A stretch of 64,000 nt of DNA from Gracilinema caldarium DSM 7334 (lineage in GTDB: Bacteria; Spirochaetota; Spirochaetia; Treponematales; Breznakiellaceae): contig NC_015732.1 of assembly GCF_000219725.1 (NCBI RefSeq), positions 372,001-436,000 of the forward strand. Direction: 5' to 3'. Positions within the stretch are counted from its first letter, which is position 1. Every line of letters starts with the position of its first letter. Made by a program: the position numbers and the translations under genes. Below, in pieces: positions 21,909 to 29,539 of this stretch. A model generated the notes under the pieces. The model saw only the letters and a list, made by a program, of their open reading frames with translations. It did no database searches and was not told the origin of the DNA.

Positions 21909-24617
21909 TTAATGATAGCTCTCCCGCAGATGCTGGATCCTGAGATGAGCCTGGACATATTCCATGGATGGGAGGCTTCCTCCTTCTTCGGTTCCGCTTG
22001 CTTCGGACATGAACCTGATAGCCCTGGTCGTGCCCGGGAGGAGGGTAAAAAGATTGTCTTCCCAATGGCCCTTCATGCCCGGAATATCCACACTGACAAA
22101 AAAGGCTGGCCGGTCGGTGTTTAACTGTAAAAGGAGTTCTGCCTCGCCCTGATAATTTTTAACTACGGAAAGACGGCTCCTTATATGGGCCGGTTCAAGG
22201 TTGCACTGTTTCGGGGGAACGAGAAAGCAAACTGTTTCCAGGCTTTTGTCCGGTTCCTGGGGGGGCCGGACACAGGATGCCGATGGCCCTTCATCAATAT
22301 GAAGGAGCCCTCGGAAAAAGGCTGAGTTCACCGGGAAGGGCAGGCGCTTCAGGTCCAATTCCCACACCTTGTGGGATCCCTCACCGGCCTTGTGTATGGG
22401 CAGGGTGTTTTCCTGAACTGTTTTTCCTGCAAAATTGATGAATGCAAGGGTGACGGTGCCGGAAATGCTCCGGTCCGTGTCGTTAATGAGGTGCACCTGG
22501 AGGCTTTGGTCCTTTACAAAGGAAACCAGAGCGATGGGTGCAAAGAAGCGGCGGGCCGCATAGTGCAGGAGCTTCCATTTGCCTGAGTATTCTATGGATG
22601 ACCAGGAGGCGACGGGCCAGCAGTCGTTTAACTGCCAGTACAAGGCTCCCATACAAATTGGCCGGCGGCTACGCCAGTATTCAACCGCGGTCTGTATGGC
22701 CAGGGCTTGCTGTACCTGGCTCAGGTAGAGCATGTTTGCAAAGCCCTCGGGAAAGCGGAAATAGCGGGAGAAATTTTCGATAATGATGGAATTTCCCCTG
22801 GGGTTTTTCTGGTGATGTTCCATGACGGGGGAGGTGAGATTCCGCTGGTCTTCGGGACAATAGGACGCGACTGTTTCTTCTGACGGGAAAGACTGGTAGC
22901 CGAATTCGGAGCAGAAGCGGGGGGTAACGTCGTAGTAGGCTTCGAAGGGTTTCCCCTCATGCCAGACGCTCCAGTAATGCATGTCCCCCCTGCCGTCGGA
23001 GTGCCAGTTGTCGGAAAAGTCATTGGGGCCTGCACTGGGCGAACTGGGCCACCAGGTCCGGTCCGGGTCGAGCTCGCGGATGGTCTTTCCTACAATCCCT
23101 TCGTTGAGCCGGTCATAATCGATAATGTACCGGTCCCGGTTAGCCCTCGTTTCGGGGTACCAGGTAAGGGCCCCCACATTTTCATTGTTGCCGCACCAGA
23201 GGGCGATGCTCGGGTGTTCCTTAAGCCGCAGGACCTGAAAACGGATTTCCCTGCGGACCGTTTCCAGAAACTCCGGATCTGCGGGATAGGTGGAACAGGA
23301 AAACATCATATCCTGCCAGACAAGAATACCCAGCTCATCACAGAGGTCATAAAACACATCCCGCTCGTACTGGCCGCCGCCCCAGACCCGTACCATGTTC
23401 ATGTTTGCCTGAACCATACTGTGCAGGAGGTTGCGGTAGCGGTCGGTGGTCTGCCGGCTCGGAAGGGAATCCAAGGGTATCCAGTTGGCTCCCTTGGCCC
23501 AGATAGCTTTTCCATTCACCTGGAAGGTCATGGATCGGCCGATTTCATCATCCTCAGTAATAACCTTGAGATCCCGAAAACCTATCCGTTTGGTTGCCCG
23601 TTGCTGTATGGCTGTTCCTGGGCTTGCTGTTTTCTGTACCGTTTCCTGCACTGTATCACCTTGCCCGGTCATGCTCTCTGTACCGCTCTTTTCGGAGGAC
23701 CAGACGGCGGCTTCCAGGGTGTACAGGTGCTGTTCGCCATACCCTGAGGGCCACCAGAGTTTTGGGTTTTTAATAGAAAGTATTGCTTCAAGTTGATGGT
23801 TTCCCGGGCCGTGGAGCCTGTGTTCTGTGGTTTGTTTCAGGACTGTTTTGCCTTCTCCGTCTTTGAGCCGCAGGTTCATGGTGATGCTAAAGCTGGCTGT
23901 CTTTGGCCCTGAAGCCCCAGTTGTTTCTGAACCTTGAGTAGTTCCAGGTCCGGGGATGGTATAGCGCAGCGTGACCGGGATATCCCAGGTATTGTCCGCT
24001 GCTGGAATGGTTCTAATAGAAAGATTGTCAATTCTGCCAGGGGAGGCAAAATCAATATAGCAAGCACCGTACAATCCGGATACCATGAGACAGGGCCCCC
24101 AGTCCCAGCCGCTGTGGCATTGGACCTTGCGGATCTGGTTGCGGTGTAAGGATTGGACCGGGTATACACTGTGGGGAATCGGGTAGGGGAGTTGTTGTGC
24201 CCGTTGAGCTGCCGCTTTTTCAGCAGCATGAAAATGGATGCGAATGGTATTTGTCCCTGACTGAAGAGTGCACCCCAGATCTATAACATGGGCATGAAAC
24301 ATATTGTTCGTTTGTGTTACTGGTTTTCCGTTTACCAATACTTCAGTCACCGTATCGATAGATTCAAAGTATAGATAGGGGCTGCCCTGTTGTAATTGCT
24401 CAGGGCTTAGTTCTATGTTCCGTTCAAGAATAAAATCTTCCTGGTTAAGAAATTGTACTTCTAGTTCATTCTGACCATAATAGGGATCGGGAATAAGGTT
24501 TGCAGCGAGGAGTGCACTATGACAGTCTCCGGGAATACTGCAGGGGACGGAAACCTTTCCCAGTACCGATGAATCTAAGCGCAAGGTCCACATTCCAGAT
24601 AAATCAATTTGTGACAT
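21909..24617 (-). CDS. Beta-mannosidase, glycoside hydrolase family 2
   Basis: A 902-residue GH2 enzyme of the beta-mannosidase type, with no signal peptide and so probably cytoplasmic. The N-terminal jelly-roll domain is followed by the acid/base motif IALWCGNNEN (Glu) and the nucleophile region PRFCSEFGYQSFPS (Glu). VWGGGQYERDVFYDLCDELG is also typical of the family. The ATG at 24617 has GGGGAGG 6 nt upstream; a longer in-frame start at 24731 would cross the promoter and is rejected. It removes terminal beta-mannosyl residues from imported oligosaccharides. A ROK regulator is divergently transcribed from the same intergenic region. Confidence 0.9.
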   Translation of the reverse strand: MSQIDLSGMWTLRLDSSVLGKVSVPCSIPGDCHSALLAANLIPDPYYGQNELEVQFLNQEDFILERNIELSPEQLQQGSPYLYFESIDTVTEVLVNGKPVTQTNNMFHAHVIDLGCTLQSGTNTIRIHFHAAEKAAAQRAQQLPYPIPHSVYPVQSLHRNQIRKVQCHSGWDWGPCLMVSGLYGACYIDFASPGRIDNLSIRTIPAADNTWDIPVTLRYTIPGPGTTQGSETTGASGPKTASFSITMNLRLKDGEGKTVLKQTTEHRLHGPGNHQLEAILSIKNPKLWWPSGYGEQHLYTLEAAVWSSEKSGTESMTGQGDTVQETVQKTASPGTAIQQRATKRIGFRDLKVITEDDEIGRSMTFQVNGKAIWAKGANWIPLDSLPSRQTTDRYRNLLHSMVQANMNMVRVWGGGQYERDVFYDLCDELGILVWQDMMFSCSTYPADPEFLETVRREIRFQVLRLKEHPSIALWCGNNENVGALTWYPETRANRDRYIIDYDRLNEGIVGKTIRELDPDRTWWPSSPSAGPNDFSDNWHSDGRGDMHYWSVWHEGKPFEAYYDVTPRFCSEFGYQSFPSEETVASYCPEDQRNLTSPVMEHHQKNPRGNSIIIENFSRYFRFPEGFANMLYLSQVQQALAIQTAVEYWRSRRPICMGALYWQLNDCWPVASWSSIEYSGKWKLLHYAARRFFAPIALVSFVKDQSLQVHLINDTDRSISGTVTLAFINFAGKTVQENTLPIHKAGEGSHKVWELDLKRLPFPVNSAFFRGLLHIDEGPSASCVRPPQEPDKSLETVCFLVPPKQCNLEPAHIRSRLSVVKNYQGEAELLLQLNTDRPAFFVSVDIPGMKGHWEDNLFTLLPGTTRAIRFMSEASGTEEGGSLPSMEYVQAHLRIQHLRESYH

Positions 24618-24642
24618 AGGTTGCCTCCCCGTTTTGGCTAAT

Positions 24643-24739
24643 GTTGATGTGCTGTCAACCTGATGGGCCATAAATATAAAAATTTTTCTTGACAGAATCA
24701 ACAAGTGGTAGTATACCATAGTTGATTGCAAAAATCAAC
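24643..24739. promoter_or_regulatory. Divergent promoters and operators between beta-mannosidase and ROK regulator
   Basis: Rightward promoter: TTGACA (24689-24694), 17 nt, TATACC (24712-24717). Leftward promoter: TTGATT (complement of 24733-24738), 17 nt, TATACT (complement of 24710-24715). The two -10 elements overlap on opposite strands. Inverted repeats GTTGATT-gcaaa-AATCAAC (24721-24739) and GTTGA-N7-TCAAC (24643-24659), plus TTGA-N5-TCAA at 24689-24701, are likely operators of the ROK protein. Confidence 0.75.
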
Positions 24740-24828
24740 CAACAAGATGGAGAATCTGAGCGGGGCGAAGTGTTCTAGCAGCAACAGTTGCAGTGAGCGT
24801 CCCAACATATTGAGCGAGGAGTAGAACG

Positions 24829-25995
24829 GTGGCCCGATCGAATGGGATAGATCAGACAGAAAAAGCGCGGAATGCGGCCCGTATTATCCGCACGATCTGG
24901 AAAAATCCCCTCATCAGCCGCTATGAAATTGCTGAGCGGCTTCATCTGGAACGGTCTACTATTACTCATCAGGTTAACAGACTCTTGGAGTTAGGTCTCA
25001 TAACTGAGATTTCCGAAGGCCAAGCAGGACCCGCTGGAGGGCGCAAGCCGATACATCTGGCAATTAACAAGGATTATGGTTACATCATCGGCATTGAAAT
25101 GCAGGTGGAGGCTTATTCGGTAGTAGCGGTAAACCTGGCAGGGGAAGTCCTGCAGTTTAAAACCGCGGAAAAACTCATTACTTCGGAACACTTTATTAAG
25201 GATGTGCTGGAAATAGCGTTTACCTTCGCAGAAGAGATGGGGGGCACTGAACGGCTGATTGGCGTTGGTGTTGGTATGGGCGGTATTATCGATTCAGAGC
25301 GGGGCATTATTCATTATTCCATTCCCTTACATCTTACCAGCCCTCTGGATTTTATGGGGGCCATTGCTGAACGAACTCATATCCCCTTTCTCGTTGGAAA
25401 TGATGCAAACTGTTGTGCCTGGGGAGAGCTGGCCTTTCATAAGGCTGATGGACTTAAAAACTTTCTTTTCACCTTAGTCCAGTTCCGATCGGGGAATGTC
25501 GCATTGCAAGAATATGGTGGGGTCGGTGTCGGGTTTGGGATAGTTATAGATAGTAAAGTCTATACAGGTACTAATTTTACCGCTGGTGAATTCCGCAGTG
25601 CCTACTGGACTGAAGGAAATCGGGCTCAGTTTTCCATACCCTATGAAGAAATAATAACGGTTACCAGGAATCCCCATGTTTTGGAACGGTTTACCCGGGA
25701 ATTAGCCAGGAATGTTGCCCTCTTTGTGAATACCTTTAATCTCAATAAGGTTTTTATTGGCGGAGATATCGAAGCCTGCAATTTGGATGTTCCTGCCATT
25801 TTTACAGAAGAAATCCGGCATAACTGGATGTATCCCTCAGCACCGGCTTGTGAATCGACCTATTCTACTCTGGGTGAAAAGGCTGTTTCTTATGGAGCTG
25901 CTGGGATGCTGCTGTATCGTATTTTTACATCAAGTCATTTGCCGGTTGATTTAGAAGGTGAACAGGACCCGCTGGTACTGGCCCTTCATCTTTAA
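24829..25995 (+). CDS. ROK-family transcriptional regulator
   Basis: A 388-residue protein. A winged helix-turn-helix occupies residues about 15-70 (ISRYEIAERLHLERSTITHQ), followed by a ROK sugar-kinase-like domain with IGVGVGMGGIID and VGNDANCCAWGE. The usual ROK zinc-binding cysteine cluster (CxCGxxGC) is absent; the corresponding region reads GEFRSAYWTEGNRAQF. It probably senses a sugar released from beta-glycans and controls the divergent beta-mannosidase gene and perhaps the transporter downstream. The start is GTG with AGGAG 8 nt upstream. A hairpin terminator follows. Confidence 0.88.
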   Translation: MARSNGIDQTEKARNAARIIRTIWKNPLISRYEIAERLHLERSTITHQVNRLLELGLITEISEGQAGPAGGRKPIHLAINKDYGYIIGIEMQVEAYSVVAVNLAGEVLQFKTAEKLITSEHFIKDVLEIAFTFAEEMGGTERLIGVGVGMGGIIDSERGIIHYSIPLHLTSPLDFMGAIAERTHIPFLVGNDANCCAWGELAFHKADGLKNFLFTLVQFRSGNVALQEYGGVGVGFGIVIDSKVYTGTNFTAGEFRSAYWTEGNRAQFSIPYEEIITVTRNPHVLERFTRELARNVALFVNTFNLNKVFIGGDIEACNLDVPAIFTEEIRHNWMYPSAPACESTYSTLGEKAVSYGAAGMLLYRIFTSSHLPVDLEGEQDPLVLALHL

Positions 25996-26003
25996 GAAAA
26001 AAG

Positions 26004-26028
26004 TCATGACCCTTATGGCATGATTTTT
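26004..26028 (+). terminator. Terminator after the ROK regulator
   Basis: Stem TCATG(A)CC/GGCATGA with a bulged A and a 5-nt loop, followed by TTTTT. Confidence 0.65.
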
Positions 26029-26102
26029 AATAAAATCCCCGTTGGGGAGGACGGTGCTGAGGCTAACGCCAACGTACCATAGATAAAAGAGGAGGTCTTT
26101 GT

Positions 26103-27392
26103 ATGAAAAAGACTCTATTTGTCCTGGTAGCATTCCTTGCTATGGCTGGTATGGTATTTGCCAGCGGTCAGGCCCAATCCGGGCAGGCTGGGACCAAACA
26201 GGTTGTGGTAAAAACCATGGCCTACGGGGACAATTCCAACTCGGAAGGTGTCAACTGGGTTCGGATTGTCAAAGCTTTTGAGAAAGAAAATCCCAATATC
26301 AAAATTGATTATGAACTGCTGTACGATGAGGCTTATCATCAGAAGGTCGCCGCCCGTCTGGCCGCTGGTGATGTTCCTCATCTGGCCTACATGGGAGCTG
26401 ATGCCCGTTGGGGTGCCCCTTGGAAGGAAGCGAAACAACAGTTTGATCATCGCCCGTATATCGACGCAAACTTCTTTGACCTGAATCTTATCCCGCCAAT
26501 GGGCCCCAACGGAGAAATTTATGAAATTCCCCTCGGCACCAGCAATATCACAACAGTTTTATATATGAACGAAGAGCTGGTCAAGTCCTTAGGCTTCAGC
26601 GAGCCTAAGACCTATGAGGACCTGGTGGCCATGGTTCCCAAGGCACGGGCTGCAGGGCTCGATGTAGTTTCTATCGATGGTGCCGATGGTTGGGCCTGGG
26701 GCTCTTGTCTTATGTCCGCAATTATTGCCCGTGTTTCTGGGGATCCTAATTGGGTTTCTAAGGCTGTCGCTGGGAAATATAAGTTTACCGATCAGGCCTT
26801 TGTCGATTCCCTTACGCTGCTCCAAAAAATGGTAAAAGACGGAGTCATTTCTGACAAATCGGTCCTGGTAGATTACGGTGCTAACATTTCCAATTTCAGC
26901 AACAAAAAGGCTCTGTTCATGATTCAAGGCCAGTGGGCTGCGGGTTCTATAGATCCCGCTGTTGCCGAAAAGACAAAGATGCTTGCTTGGCCAAAACTGC
27001 CCGGAGAAAAGGCTGCAACTACCGGTTCTGTGGCTGCCGCAATTCAAGTTGGCTATGGCATTACTCAAGCTGGAGCAAAGGATCCCGCTGTCCGCGATGC
27101 GGCGCTCAAATTCCTTAAGTACTTCTACAGCTATGAAGAAACTACCCAGCGGCTCAGGGATGGTGCAATTGTTGCTCCTATCTTGAAGAACTACAAGGTT
27201 CCAGAAGATCTGCCCACCATTGTAAAACAGAAAGTCGGTTTGGCTCAGAAAGCCAAGAATACCGATGTTATCGATGCTTTCCTGGGCGGTGCACCTAACG
27301 ATGCCCTCAATGCGGGTATGCAGAAGATTGTAGCCGGTACCGCTACTCCTGCTGAAGTTGCAGCAGAGGTAGAAAAACTACTGCGCAAATAA
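26103..27392 (+). CDS. ABC sugar transporter, periplasmic substrate-binding protein
   Basis: A 429-residue family 1 solute-binding protein. A signal peptide (MKKTLFVLVAFLAMAGMVFA) lacks a lipobox Cys, so it is probably free in the periplasm. The family signature is visible in PNIKIDYELLYDEAYHQKVA and AGDVPHLAYMG, with many Trp/Tyr residues for sugar stacking. GAGGAGG lies about 8 nt upstream. It is followed by two permease genes and a cellobiose phosphorylase gene, so beta-linked gluco- or manno-oligosaccharides are the likely cargo. The 114-nt gap to the first permease holds a hairpin that may keep binding-protein mRNA in excess. Confidence 0.92.
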   Translation: MKKTLFVLVAFLAMAGMVFASGQAQSGQAGTKQVVVKTMAYGDNSNSEGVNWVRIVKAFEKENPNIKIDYELLYDEAYHQKVAARLAAGDVPHLAYMGADARWGAPWKEAKQQFDHRPYIDANFFDLNLIPPMGPNGEIYEIPLGTSNITTVLYMNEELVKSLGFSEPKTYEDLVAMVPKARAAGLDVVSIDGADGWAWGSCLMSAIIARVSGDPNWVSKAVAGKYKFTDQAFVDSLTLLQKMVKDGVISDKSVLVDYGANISNFSNKKALFMIQGQWAAGSIDPAVAEKTKMLAWPKLPGEKAATTGSVAAAIQVGYGITQAGAKDPAVRDAALKFLKYFYSYEETTQRLRDGAIVAPILKNYKVPEDLPTIVKQKVGLAQKAKNTDVIDAFLGGAPNDALNAGMQKIVAGTATPAEVAAEVEKLLRK

Positions 27393-27447
27393 AGGCTATA
27401 CTGCATAGCAGGTACGAAATAGGGGATCCTGGGTTTGCCTTGAGATT

Positions 27448-27478
27448 GGGGTACCGATCAGGGCCTCATCAGGACCCC
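27448..27478 (+). terminator. Possible attenuating hairpin between binding protein and permease genes
   Basis: GGGGT (27448-27452) and ACCCC (27474-27478) enclose further CC/GG pairing. Only a short, interrupted T run (CTTCTTTAT) follows, so it may be a processing barrier rather than a full terminator. Confidence 0.35.
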
Positions 27479-27506
27479 CTTCTTTATAACATTACAGGAG
27501 CGCGAC

Positions 27507-28421
27507 ATGAGAGGTCGTAACGGCAGATACCTGCCTGCATATATAGGTATGGTTGGTCCTGCTACTGCTATATTTTTATTTATTGTAGCATATCCGATAT
27601 TGTACTCCTTTTGGTTAAGCTTTACCGATTTTAATCCCAATAAGGGTGGGGTCTGGAGTTTTGTCGGGTTTGAACAGTATAGCAAGATGCTGCAGGACCC
27701 CTATTTCTGGCATTCTTTAAAAAATAATCTTATCGTGGTTGCCGTTTCGGTCTTTGGCCAGATCCCCATCGGATTTGCATTGGCATATATTCTATACCGA
27801 AGAATGGTGAAAGCTTCTGGTTTTTTCCAGTCTATGGTATTTTTGCCCAATTTCTTGTCTACCATCGTTATCGGTATTCTCTGGAAACGGATGTTCCAGG
27901 CCGACGGCCCTGTTGCCCGGCTGATACAGCTTGTCACACAGAATCCTCAGGCCCAGTTCGATCTGATGCTCAAGGCTGATACCATTATGTACCCTATTGG
28001 TTTTGCACTCATATGGATGTACACCGGGCTCTATATGGTTATTTTCCTTGCAAACCTGCAAAAAATCGATAATGGTATGATTGAAGCTGCCCAGATTGAT
28101 GGGGCAAACGAATTTCAGATATTTACGAGGGTAATCGTACCGGTACTCTCTGGTACTATTCTTGTTTCGAGTATTTTGGCCATAGCCGGCTCCCTCCGGG
28201 GCTTCGATTTGATATTCGCCATTACTACCCAGGGACTTCAGCGAAACAATGCGATGGTTCTTCCCATATTTATGTATCAGACCGCATTCCAGGATTATAA
28301 CAATCCATCCAGATTCGCTTATGGAGCGGCCATTTCTAATGCCATCATCATTATCAGCGTATTGCTCATTCTGTTAAGCAACTATATTGGTAAGAAACTT
28401 AATGCCGGGGAGGAATATTAA
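27507..28421 (+). CDS. ABC sugar transporter permease (MalF-type)
   Basis: A 304-residue membrane protein with six predicted helices. The EAA-type cytoplasmic loop reads IDNGMIEAAQIDGANEFQIF near residues 190-210, which contacts the ATPase. The N-terminus (MVGPATAIFLFIVAYPILYSF) is the usual first helix of sugar permeases. CAGGAG precedes the ATG. It is separated by a single base from the start codon of the second permease gene. Confidence 0.93.
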   Translation: MRGRNGRYLPAYIGMVGPATAIFLFIVAYPILYSFWLSFTDFNPNKGGVWSFVGFEQYSKMLQDPYFWHSLKNNLIVVAVSVFGQIPIGFALAYILYRRMVKASGFFQSMVFLPNFLSTIVIGILWKRMFQADGPVARLIQLVTQNPQAQFDLMLKADTIMYPIGFALIWMYTGLYMVIFLANLQKIDNGMIEAAQIDGANEFQIFTRVIVPVLSGTILVSSILAIAGSLRGFDLIFAITTQGLQRNNAMVLPIFMYQTAFQDYNNPSRFAYGAAISNAIIIISVLLILLSNYIGKKLNAGEEY

Positions 28422-28422
28422 C

Positions 28423-29535
28423 ATGGCACCTGCAACAAACACGCCGGCATTTAGAATAAAGCATGTGATCGGGACTTTTATTTCCTATCTTGTATTTATT
28501 TCATGGACCCTCATTACAGTGGTTCCCCTCATCTGGATGCTGTACTCATCCTTTAAATCTAATGAAGAATTGGTAAAGGATATTTATGCCTTACCAAAGG
28601 CCCTCTTTGAAAATAAGGATGATGAATATGTGGTTATCCCTAAAACACTGAACGTCATACTCCCCTATGATCCAGAAAAGGATCCCCGGGAGCGGCTCAT
28701 CATTGAATCGACCACGATAGCACCTACCCTGCGGCTCATGGTGCATTTCCTTGTAAAGGATGAACTGCCACCAGACATTCGAAATCTAAAACCAGGCGAT
28801 ACCCTCAGGGTTTCTCAACTACCAAAAAAGATGCAGCGGGATATTCACTGGAAGACTGTCTTCTTTAATTACCGTTCTGCCTTTGAACGGGGAAAGCTGG
28901 CGGGCAAATTTATTAACAGCTTGCTGTACTCGGGGATTTCAACCTTCTTAATAGTTCTTTTTGGGTTGATGGCGGGCTTTGGGCTGAGCAAAATGGCTTT
29001 TAAAAAGGCTTCACTGCTTATATCCGGGCTCATCGGCTTTGGCTATCTGATTAGTACCAACTCGGTAATCATCCCTCTCTTCCTGATGCTTTCTAACATG
29101 AAGCTTACCGACACCCATCTGGGGGTCATCCTTGTGTATACTGCCTTCGGTCTCCCCCTCTCGGTTATGTTGACTACCCAGTTTATCCGGGATCTTCCTG
29201 ACAGTCTTATCGAGTCCGCTTTTATCGACGGGGCAAGTTATTTCAAAATGTTTTTCAGTATCATTGTCCCTATGACGGTCCCGGTCATTACTACTATTTC
29301 CATCATAAGTTCCCTGGGTATCTGGAATGAGTTCCTGCTTGTTCTGGTAATCGCAAGTTCTGAGCTTACGAAATCTCTCCCTGTTGGAGTCTATTCATTC
29401 TCAAGCCTCACGAGTACCCAGCTTGGGTGGCAGTTAGCTGCCCTGGTAATCGCAGTATTGCCGGTTATGATTGTGTATTTCATCTTTAACAAACGGTTAA
29501 CCCAGGGTGTTGTTGCCGGGGCCGTTAAAGGATAG
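28423..29535 (+). CDS. ABC sugar transporter permease (MalG-type) with enlarged periplasmic loop
   Basis: A 370-residue permease; MalG-type proteins usually have about 275-300 residues. The extra length is a block of about 95 residues between the first and second helices (from ALFENKDDEYVVIPKT to KKMQRDIHWKTVFF). It is hydrophilic and should lie in the periplasm next to the binding protein. The EAA loop is DSLIESAFIDGASYFKMFF. GGGGAGG lies upstream of ATG 28423. No ATPase gene is present in the cluster, so a shared MsmK-type ATPase encoded elsewhere is expected. Confidence 0.92.
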   Translation: MAPATNTPAFRIKHVIGTFISYLVFISWTLITVVPLIWMLYSSFKSNEELVKDIYALPKALFENKDDEYVVIPKTLNVILPYDPEKDPRERLIIESTTIAPTLRLMVHFLVKDELPPDIRNLKPGDTLRVSQLPKKMQRDIHWKTVFFNYRSAFERGKLAGKFINSLLYSGISTFLIVLFGLMAGFGLSKMAFKKASLLISGLIGFGYLISTNSVIIPLFLMLSNMKLTDTHLGVILVYTAFGLPLSVMLTTQFIRDLPDSLIESAFIDGASYFKMFFSIIVPMTVPVITTISIISSLGIWNEFLLVLVIASSELTKSLPVGVYSFSSLTSTQLGWQLAALVIAVLPVMIVYFIFNKRLTQGVVAGAVKG

Positions 29536-29539
29536 GTGT

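Noticed and set aside
22959-23747. A 262-codon plus-strand frame opposite the beta-mannosidase gene
   Set aside because: It lies wholly antisense to conserved GH2 catalytic sequence and has no family resemblance.
24618-24731. A longer beta-mannosidase beginning at 24731
   Set aside because: The extra 38 residues cross both divergent promoters; ATG 24617 has a strong Shine-Dalgarno and the normal GH2 N-terminus.
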